Of a stretch of DNA of 20,057 bases, positions 15,501 to 20,057 are shown piece by piece. Under the pieces are notes generated by a model. It ran no database searches. It was not told where the DNA came from and was given only the letters and a program-made list of their open reading frames with translations. Source of the stretch: JBBRLA01 sp038231615 (lineage in GTDB: Bacteria > Myxococcota_A > Polyangia > Palsa-1104 > JAEUJZ01); contig JBBRLA010000068.1 in the NCBI GenBank assembly GCA_038231615.1, positions 1 to 20,057 of the forward strand, read 5' to 3'. A program made the translations under genes and the position numbers. How positions within the stretch are numbered: position 1 is the stretch's first letter; each line of letters begins with the position of its first letter.

Positions 15501-16925
15501 ATGAAGGCAAGATGCGCTCTCACCTCACTTGTGTTCCGTTTGCCGTTGTGGGCACTGTGCATGGGGGCCGGGTGCGACGCGATGTCCACGCAGCCCTCGC
15601 TGCCAGACGGGGGGGGCGGGGGGCCTGACGGGGGCGGCATGCCGGCGCAGGGCCTCAAGCTGCAAGGGATCAGCCTTCAGGGCATCAGCCTTCAGGGCAT
15701 CAGCCTTCAGGGCATCAGCCTTCAGGGCATCAGCCTCCAGGGTACCGCGTTGCGCGGCATGTCCTTGGTCGGCACCACCCTGCGAGGGATGCGCCTGACG
15801 CCCCCAAAAGGGCAGACCCCCAGCCTGTCCCCCTGCGCTACGACGGCCCGGGGGGCGGCGCGGGATTGCGGCCTGTCCTTCGGCGGGCTCGGCACCTGCG
15901 GCGAAGGCAGCCAGGTCACCCTTTCCACCGCCGCGGCCTGCGGCCTGGGGAGCTGCGCCACGGACTCGGTCCTTCGCGTGTGTGCCGGAGGCACGCCCTG
16001 CGAACACGGCACCGCCGCCGTCCTGGGTGAGGGCGAAAGCGGCTGCGGCACCTCGTGCGCCGCGCTCAGCTTCCGTTGCCCCCCGGGAGGGATGTACACG
16101 GTGCTGCAAGGCGGCCAGAGCAGCGACACTGCCTCGCCGATCTCCGCCGCCGCCAGTGCCGGCGCGTTCCCGCTGGAACAACCGGTGAGCGGAAAAGAAC
16201 TCATCGGGGCCCGGCTCGCCGGGATCGACGCCAGGGGCAACCCTGTGCCGCTGCTCATCAGCGACATCGAGAACGATCCGACCGATCCCCAGGGAGAAGT
16301 GCTGCTCTACTCCCTCCTTTATCAAGACCCAAAGTCGCAGGCCATTATCAACCCGTGCGCCGCCGATCCCGACGGGGCCCGCAAGGCGATCCCGGTCTCG
16401 GGCGTGTGGGATGGGACGGGGGCCCACGCCGGCTCGCAGGATTTCTTCACCCTGGCCTGCACCAGCGGCGTCATCGCCAAGTGCGTGCGCTGGGGCTACA
16501 AGCCGTGGAAGACGGTGATGGGCCAGCCGCTCGCCGAGGTCCACCAGACCTGCACGCGGATGGCGCGGGCCGACTACTGCGGCGACGGCGTCACCCACAC
16601 TCATGATGGCACACCCATCGACGAATACGACGTGCTGGGCCTACAGCGCGAGGTGCCTTCCGACGGCATGCTCTTCGAGGGGCACTGGAACGCCGATGGC
16701 GCCTACTGCCTGAGCAAGGAGCGCTGGTTCAACGTCGACCTGCTGGACCCACAGGTGCTCCTGGGCAACGCCCTCCTGACGGAGTGCCCCGCCAGGATCA
16801 GCCTCCCCGGTCCCGATGATCAGTTCGGCGGCAAGATCTGCTTCCGCAAGCTGTCGAACCAGGCCCGCGCCTCGATCCGCACCAGCAACAACTCGTACCT
16901 TTTGCAGGTGAACGGGAACCTTTGA
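15501..16925 (+). CDS. ADYC domain lipoprotein with ISLQG pentapeptide-like repeats
   Basis: 474 residues from ATG15501, which has AAGGAG eight bases upstream. The in-frame ATG15477 lacks a good site. A signal sequence ends in a lipobox with Cys25 (MGAGC). A Gly/Pro-rich linker (about 36-48) is followed by repeats of ISLQG (about 52-98), ending TALRG, MSLVG, TTLRG, like short pentapeptide-repeat coils. Next is a cysteine-rich segment (about 111-193, with Cys in CGEG, CGLGSC, CEHG, CGTSC) and the ADYC domain (about 230-474). The name-giving motif is at 357-360 (RADYCGDGVTHTHDGTPIDEYD), preceded by FTLACTSGVIAKCVRWGYKPW. ADYC domains are, as far as I know, essentially myxobacterial and of unknown function. 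The start is 27 bases after the kinase stop, so activator, kinase and this lipoprotein probably form one operon. Confidence 0.9.
   Translation: MKARCALTSLVFRLPLWALCMGAGCDAMSTQPSLPDGGGGGPDGGGMPAQGLKLQGISLQGISLQGISLQGISLQGISLQGTALRGMSLVGTTLRGMRLTPPKGQTPSLSPCATTARGAARDCGLSFGGLGTCGEGSQVTLSTAAACGLGSCATDSVLRVCAGGTPCEHGTAAVLGEGESGCGTSCAALSFRCPPGGMYTVLQGGQSSDTASPISAAASAGAFPLEQPVSGKELIGARLAGIDARGNPVPLLISDIENDPTDPQGEVLLYSLLYQDPKSQAIINPCAADPDGARKAIPVSGVWDGTGAHAGSQDFFTLACTSGVIAKCVRWGYKPWKTVMGQPLAEVHQTCTRMARADYCGDGVTHTHDGTPIDEYDVLGLQREVPSDGMLFEGHWNADGAYCLSKERWFNVDLLDPQVLLGNALLTECPARISLPGPDDQFGGKICFRKLSNQARASIRTSNNSYLLQVNGNL
15660..15734 (+). repeat. 15-bp coding tandem repeat (five units, four identical)
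   Basis: CTTCAGGGCATCAGC is repeated perfectly four times at 15675-15734 and preceded by one diverged unit (15660-15674). A further degenerate unit follows at 15735. It encodes LQGIS in frame. Identity at the DNA level, including synonymous positions, points to recent expansion. Changes in copy number would keep the reading frame. Confidence 0.9.
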
Positions 16926-17038
16926 CCCATTTCATCCCGTGCCCCGCACGCGGGCGGCCCGCGGGCGGCCCGCCTCTTCACCCGCCGGATCGACGCCCGG
17001 CGCCAGTGATTTCAGGGAATTGACCGAACGCCGCGGGT

Positions 17039-17054
17039 TGGCAGGGGGTTTGCT
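17039..17054 (+). promoter_or_regulatory. Sigma-54 (-24/-12) promoter of the CHRD lipoprotein gene
   Basis: TGGCAGGGGGTTTGCT matches the sigma-54 consensus TGGCACGN4TTGCW at every specified position but one, with the invariant GG and GC exactly ten bases apart. Transcription would begin at about 17065, leaving a leader of roughly 33 bases before the ATG at 17098 that contains an AGGAG ribosome site. The sigma-54 activator encoded at 10007-11416 is the obvious candidate regulator. Confidence 0.7.
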
Positions 17055-17097
17055 TCTCTTCGTCGTGTCCGATGGGTACCGACACAGGAGTTACAAA

Positions 17098-18291
17098 ATG
17101 AGCCAGCTTAGATTGCGTACTTTTTTTCTCTCGTCCACCCTTTCCCTGGGCCTGTCCGTCTCGCTTCTGGGCGCAGCCGGCTGCGGCGGGACCGAGACCA
17201 TCGGCACGCCACAGTCCTCCGCCCTCACCTTCGAGGGCCAGGGCAACGGCAGCCAGGCCGTGCCGCCCACCGCCACCGATGCCAGCGCCAGCGTGAACCT
17301 CACCCTGAGCGCCGACCAGGGCCAGCTTGCCTACAAGGTGCAGCACAATGTCACGGCCGCTACCCAAGTAGAGATCCGTCGCGGCGCTTCCGGCGCTCAG
17401 GGCGAGTTGCTCTTCACCCTCAAGGGGGACGCCATGTCCAGCGGCACCTTGCAGGTGACCGCCGATCAGGCCGCCGCCTTGATGGCCGGCACCCTGTACT
17501 TCGACATCCCCTCCGTGGTGTTCGCCGCGGGGGAGATCCGCGGGCAGTTCTTTTCCCTGGATGGCACCCAGATCGCGGTGACCGGCACCACCCAGCTCTC
17601 CGCCAACCTGAGCGGCCTGCAGCAAATCCCGCCCGTCGAACTGAGCGCCGACGGCAAGGCCAGCCTGACTCTGGACGAGAAGACCGGGACGCTGAGCTAC
17701 GACATCAGCCATGGCCTGACCGGCGCCACCTCCGTCGCCATCAAGCAGGGCAATGTCGGCATCAGCGGCGCCGTGGTCTTCTCGCTGGCCCAGAGCACCA
17801 CGGGCATGCTCGCGACCCAGATCAGCGGCAAGCAGATGCTGAGCGCGGAGCAGCGGGTGCAGCTCAAGTCCGGCGCGCTCTACCTGGAGGTGCAGTCGCT
17901 CTTGCAGGGGACGTTGCGCGGGCAGATCCTGACCAGCACCGCTTTGCCCTTCGCCACGCAGCTCAAGGCGGCGCCCCTGGTGTCGACTTCTGCCACGGGC
18001 ATGGTCACTTTCCTCCTGAGCCAGGATGGCAACACCCTGGCCTTCCGGTTGAACCACGACCTGCAAGATGTCACCAAGGCGGCCCTGGTAAAGCAGATGC
18101 TCGGGGTCGAAACGACAATCGAATGCCAGCTCTCCGATGGGAAGGACAAGGCGCAAGGGAGCTGCGCCATCAGGGCCGGCGGGGTCTCCAAGGACGACCT
18201 CCTCGGCGGGCTGCTGCAGATCAATCTGGCCACCCAGGCCCACGCCACGGGGGAGCTGGTGGGAAAAGTCAGCGTCCCCAAGCAGCCCTGA
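17098..18291 (+). CDS. CHRD domain lipoprotein (three CHRD-like repeats)
   Basis: 397 residues from ATG17098, preceded by AGGAG at a good distance. A reading from 16939 would put 53 unrelated residues before the signal sequence and was rejected. The signal segment (about 8-28) ends in the lipobox LGAAGC with Cys29. Three CHRD-type modules follow. The first (about 42-152) has FEGQGNGSQAVPPTATDASA and ends GEIRGQF. The second (about 166-278) has LSGLQQIPPVELSADGKASL and ends GTLRGQI. The third (about 285-392) is diverged and ends TGELVGKV. The usual histidine motif of CHRD domains (IHxG) is replaced by VEIRRG and VAIKQG, so any metal or ligand role may be lost. CHRD domains were first described in chordin, and bacterial versions are secreted or surface proteins of unknown role. 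A sigma-54 promoter lies upstream. Confidence 0.88.
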   Translation: MSQLRLRTFFLSSTLSLGLSVSLLGAAGCGGTETIGTPQSSALTFEGQGNGSQAVPPTATDASASVNLTLSADQGQLAYKVQHNVTAATQVEIRRGASGAQGELLFTLKGDAMSSGTLQVTADQAAALMAGTLYFDIPSVVFAAGEIRGQFFSLDGTQIAVTGTTQLSANLSGLQQIPPVELSADGKASLTLDEKTGTLSYDISHGLTGATSVAIKQGNVGISGAVVFSLAQSTTGMLATQISGKQMLSAEQRVQLKSGALYLEVQSLLQGTLRGQILTSTALPFATQLKAAPLVSTSATGMVTFLLSQDGNTLAFRLNHDLQDVTKAALVKQMLGVETTIECQLSDGKDKAQGSCAIRAGGVSKDDLLGGLLQINLATQAHATGELVGKVSVPKQP

Positions 18292-18367
18292 GCGGCCGCA
18301 CAAACCCCTCGGCCCGCGGCTTCGTGTCGGCTCCGCCTCGGCCCACTGGTTCCAGGGCCGCAGCCGG

Positions 18368-18393
18368 AGCTTGAGGCATGACGCCTTCAAGCT
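18368..18393. terminator. Hairpin downstream of the CHRD gene, possible terminator
   Basis: AGCTTGAGGC (18368-18377) pairs with GCCTTCAAGCT (18383-18393) around a five-base loop with one bulged A. GGAGC before and GCTCC after can extend the stem imperfectly. There is no T run, so intrinsic termination is unproven. The position between the CHRD stop and the next gene fits a transcript end. Confidence 0.35.
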
Positions 18394-18427
18394 TGCTCCC
18401 GGTTCGGATGTGCAGTAGCTTGCATTC

Positions 18428-18634
18428 ATGTCGGCCAAGCAGCAGATCGCCCACGTCGTCGAGTCATTACCTGAGTCGGCCTCTCTGGCGGAGGCAACTG
18501 CCTCGATAGCGGCGCGCGCGGGGACCGCGACCGAGCCGTCCTGGCAGGCATGGTTCGATTTCTGCAAATCCTTCCCGGCTGCCTCAGACGTTCGTTCCTA
18601 CCGCGACCTGCTGGAAGAGCCCTACGACCGGTAG
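18428..18634 (+). CDS. Small antitoxin-like protein next to a truncated PIN toxin
   Basis: 68 residues starting MSAKQQIAHVVESLPESASL, then AEATASIAARAG and a C-terminal FPAASDVRSYRDLLEEPYDR. The opening resembles small RelB-type antitoxins (MSxKxxVxxxVxxLPExAS followed by an EA helix). The C-terminal half, with an aromatic WQAWFDF stretch, would be the toxin-wrapping part. The stop is only four bases before the start of a short reading frame opening MPVHYLDTGVFVTPLL, which looks like the beginning of a PIN-domain toxin, so the pair has the layout of a type II toxin-antitoxin operon. No good ribosome site is seen before ATG18428. The assignment as antitoxin depends largely on this neighbour. 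Confidence 0.5.
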   Translation: MSAKQQIAHVVESLPESASLAEATASIAARAGTATEPSWQAWFDFCKSFPAASDVRSYRDLLEEPYDR

Positions 18635-18638
18635 CTCA

Positions 18639-18719
18639 ATGCCAGTGCACTATCTTGATACCGGTGTCTTTGTCACGCCTTTGCTGAAGCAGAAAAGGGC
18701 GTGCGCTTCTTCTGCCTGA
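18639..18719 (+). pseudogene. Truncated PIN-domain toxin (N-terminal 26 residues only)
   Basis: The frame MPVHYLDTGVFVTPLLKQKR then runs into a stop at 18717-18719. PIN nucleases begin with exactly such a strand, with the first catalytic Asp (here Asp7 in YLDT). Normal length is about 130-150 residues, and the remaining acidic residues are lost. The sequence after codon 18 no longer looks PIN-like, so this is probably a deletion junction. With no nuclease core left, the adjacent antitoxin-like gene has no visible toxin. Confidence 0.5.
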
Positions 18720-18817
18720 ACCTGGAGCAGCCGGGAGAGCCGGTCACAGTGGAGAGCGGGGCCGCCCTCAGCGATCTGGCACACAACCCGGTAGTCGCCG
18801 AGTACGCCGCCCACTAG
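18683..18817 (+). pseudogene. Unassigned C-terminal gene fragment
   Basis: In the frame different from the PIN remnant the DNA reads KGVRFFCLNLEQPGEPVTVE, then SGAALSDLAHNPVVAEYAAH, and ends at TAG 18815-18817. The composition is protein-like and there is no start codon in a sensible place. I do not recognise the family. It appears to be the tail of another gene brought next to the PIN remnant. Confidence 0.3.
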
Positions 18818-18945
18818 CACCCACCGTGTCGAACGCCAGGAGTTCGAGTTCCCCGACGGCTGGCAGGTCCTGAGGTTCGATGAGGATCGCCATCATCAGC
18901 GGCTGCTGGGGGATGCGCCGGCAGTGGACCTGGTGGCATTGACAC
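18816..18945 (+). pseudogene. Fragment resembling the N-terminus of a nuclease-like protein
   Basis: The frame reads HRVERQEFEFPDGWQVLRFD, then EDRHHQRLLGDAPAVDLVAL. It resembles, from memory, small PD-(D/E)XK-like proteins that open with a strand pair and a conserved WxxxKFDxxR, followed by KAVDxxAL before a catalytic EVKD. The expected continuation is missing because the frame passes at about 18945 into the antitoxin-like sequence that follows. No start codon was found. It is a decayed partial gene. Confidence 0.35.
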
Positions 18946-19044
18946 CTGAGCTATCTGGACGGCCCCTCGCTTGGGCGCTTTGAGCTTCTTGTCGCCGCCA
19001 AACTCGCGGACCTCGGGACTCGCTCGGGTAGGGCGTTCAAATTC

Positions 19045-19293
19045 ATGCGCAAGGCAGCCGGGCTTCGGGCCTTGGACCTGGCCAGGTTGATCGGGGTGGA
19101 CGTGGCCACCATTTCTCGTTGGGAAACGGACAAGATCGCCATCGACAGGGCGACCCTGGCGACGCTCGGTTCGCTGGTACGTGATCGGATCGCCGGCACT
19201 GCCGCGACCCTGGAGCATTTGCGCTCCATGGAGCAACCGACGGTGTCTGACAAAAAAGCGATTCGATTGGTGCCTGCCGAGTCATCAATTTGA
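19045..19293 (+). CDS. N-terminally truncated XRE-type helix-turn-helix protein (MqsA-like antitoxin remnant)
   Basis: 82 residues from ATG19045. The homologous frame extends upstream to about 18946 without a usable start (LSYLDGPSLGRFELLVAAKL, then a SGRAFKF stretch), reaching a stop at 18940-18942. The whole reads like the C-terminal two thirds of MqsA/YgiT-type antitoxins: the end of the zinc domain (YLDG), a linker helix, FMRKAAGLRALDLARLIG, then VDVATISRWETDKIAIDRAT as the recognition helix region. The Cys-rich zinc-binding half is missing, replaced by the nuclease-like fragment. The DNA-binding half could still be made and act as a small repressor. No partner toxin (MqsR-like) lies nearby. 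Confidence 0.6.
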   Translation: MRKAAGLRALDLARLIGVDVATISRWETDKIAIDRATLATLGSLVRDRIAGTAATLEHLRSMEQPTVSDKKAIRLVPAESSI

Positions 19294-19377
19294 CCGCCCC
19301 TGCTTGGCCATCTCGTGTAGGAAAAACCAGCGCAGGGGGTTGCTGCTATCGCGCAGGATGTTGCTCAAAATCGACAT
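19285..19377 (-). other. Very short open frame with a plausible ribosome site
   Basis: The minus strand reads MSILSNILRDSSNPLRWFFL, then HEMAKQGRSN and a stop, 30 residues in all. GGAGGT lies seven bases before the ATG. The end overlaps the helix-turn-helix gene stop by nine bases. It could be a micropeptide or the tail of a lost gene, since the frame remains open for 15 codons upstream. No family recognised. Confidence 0.2.
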
Positions 19378-19525
19378 GATGGCCACCTCCAGGGGCAGGT
19401 GGGGCGCAGGGACATACGGAAGCTAAGGCGCTCACAGGGTGAGCGGGGGAATGATGCACATGCATTGCGCGGGTGTCAGCTCTTGCGCGAAAATCGGCGG
19501 CCGTGGTGCATACGCAGGCGCTGCT

Positions 19526-19554
19526 TTGCTACTCCGAGCGTTCGACAGTATCCT
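19526..19554 (+). promoter_or_regulatory. Candidate sigma-70 promoter of the 111-residue protein
   Basis: TTGCTA (19526-19531) and TATCCT (19549-19554) are separated by 17 bases, each matching four of six consensus bases. The start of transcription would fall within a few bases of ATG19563, which has no Shine-Dalgarno sequence, so a leaderless message is likely. Confidence 0.4.
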
Positions 19555-19562
19555 GTTTATCC

Positions 19563-19898
19563 ATGAGTCAGACGAATCAAGCCCTGAAAGCGGCAGAGCA
19601 GCTCTCTCCGAAGCTGCGGCGGCAGCTCGCCCTTCGTTTGCTGGCCGGTGGTGCTGTCAGGGAGAAGATCGTGTTGCTCCATCAGCTTTCCGCCGAGAAG
19701 CAGGAGCGGCTCGGGGTGTTGCTGGAGAAGAACAATGAGGGAGAGCTGACCCCCGCGGAACGGGTGCACCTGAAGCGCCTTGGTGCGGCGGCGGATCAAA
19801 TTATGCTCGCCAACTCGAAGGCCTTGGCCAAGAGCCTGCGACCGGAGGTCTTCGACAGGCAGGGACGATTGGTCAAGAAGCGGCTGCGAAGCACTTGA
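19563..19898 (+). CDS. Small charged helical protein, possible partner of a lost nuclease or toxin
   Basis: 111 residues from ATG19563. A reading from 19473 adds 30 unlikely residues. The sequence is almost all helix and highly charged: LSPKLRRQLALRLLAGGAV, then LSAEKQERLGVLLEKNNEGE, then LTPAERVHLKRLGAAADQIM and LANSKALAKSLRPEV. The element LSxExQxRLxxLLxKNxEGxLTxxE with a following LMLxNAxAL helix is, from memory, widespread in small proteins encoded directly upstream of HNH endonucleases in cyanobacteria and other bacteria. No HNH gene follows here. The downstream DNA reads best on the other strand. The role is unknown, and it may be an orphaned antitoxin-like gene. Its start seems to be driven by a promoter placed for leaderless translation. 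Confidence 0.7.
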   Translation: MSQTNQALKAAEQLSPKLRRQLALRLLAGGAVREKIVLLHQLSAEKQERLGVLLEKNNEGELTPAERVHLKRLGAAADQIMLANSKALAKSLRPEVFDRQGRLVKKRLRST

Positions 19899-20056
19899 GC
19901 GAGCATCATGAGCAGGCATGGAGAAGGGGCGACCATATCCGCCACCTCGTAGCGCAAGCGGTAGGAGGTCTCCGGGAAGCGGGGATTCAGCTCGTTGAGG
20001 CCCCGACAGAGAGCTTGAAGCGCATGGGTAAAGCGCGGAGCACTCATCGGGGCCAG
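19796..20056 (-). pseudogene. Partial, possibly transposase-derived reading frame at the right edge
   Basis: The frame is open to the window edge and reads APRFTHALQALCRGLNELNP, then RFPETSYRLRYEVADMV, before turning into the antisense of the 111-residue gene. The pattern LNxxxxRFPxTxxRLRYEV recalls a segment of some DDE transposases, but this is a weak recollection. If real, the gene starts beyond 20057 and is truncated here. The antisense tail from 19898 to 19796 is probably not genuine. Confidence 0.25.
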
Positions 20057-20057
20057 A

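Noticed and set aside
16950..16973. GC-only tandem and hairpin-forming run after the ADYC gene
   Set aside because: The 11-bp near-tandem GCGGGCGGCCC can fold, but there is no T run and such runs are common at this GC content, so it was not called a terminator.
18347..18362. Second possible -24/-12 element (GG-N10-GC) after the CHRD gene
   Set aside because: Only GG and GC are right, with four of the other specified positions mismatched (TGGTTCCAGGGCCGCA), and the spacing arises often in GC-rich DNA.
16978..18567. Minus-strand 529-residue open frame over the CHRD gene
   Set aside because: It is antisense to a lipoprotein gene that has its own ribosome site and promoter. The translation is repetitive and Gly/Gln/His/Leu-rich.
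20029..20040. Possible fourth copy of the dispersed repeat (AAGCGCGGAGC)
   Set aside because: Only 11 bases match and the flanks differ, so it may be chance.

Overview
The window looks like chromosomal DNA of a myxobacterium (Myxococcota, formerly Deltaproteobacteria). This is inferred from the very high GC with strong third-position G/C bias, the many lipoproteins, an FHA-domain sigma-54 activator beside a giant multidomain Ser/Thr kinase, an ADYC-domain lipoprotein, and an ECF sigma factor followed by a FecR/TPR protein. No rRNA or tRNA gene, CRISPR array or intact insertion sequence was seen.

Layout. (1) Positions 1-3947, minus strand: an apparent four-gene operon read leftwards, encoding an exported beta-rich protein, an ECF sigma-70 factor, a membrane FecR/TPR protein translationally coupled to it (ATGA overlap), and an FG-GAP lipoprotein running off the left edge. 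A TTGACA-type promoter with a hairpin in its spacer precedes it. A 33-bp tandem repeat sits over the lipoprotein start, and a third copy of its core lies inside the exported-protein gene. (2) Positions 4176-5285: an AT-richer patch with a broken DNA-methylase remnant and an Uma2-family PD-(D/E)XK gene, probably acquired accessory DNA. (3) Positions 5308-9874, minus strand: a small secreted protein, an aldo/keto reductase with a 20-bp near-perfect palindrome upstream, a metallopeptidase-like lipoprotein with Ig-like repeats, and a MarC-family membrane protein. (4) Positions 10007-18291, plus strand: FHA-type sigma-54 activator, then a kinase/nSTAND/TM/PEGA/SUMF1 fusion, then an ADYC lipoprotein with ISLQG repeats, then a CHRD-domain lipoprotein with its own near-consensus -24/-12 promoter. 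(5) Positions 18428-20057: a graveyard of toxin-antitoxin and nuclease-like fragments.

Working model. In block 4 the membrane kinase could phosphorylate a target read by the FHA domain of the activator, which would then switch on sigma-54 promoters. The only good -24/-12 site found in the window lies in front of the CHRD gene of the same cluster, so the locus may be a self-contained circuit from signal to kinase to activator to surface lipoprotein. In block 1 the membrane FecR/TPR protein is the likely regulator of the adjacent ECF sigma factor. Blocks 2 and 5 look like accessory defence or toxin-antitoxin DNA in decay.

All functional calls rest on reading motifs by eye. No database search was run.
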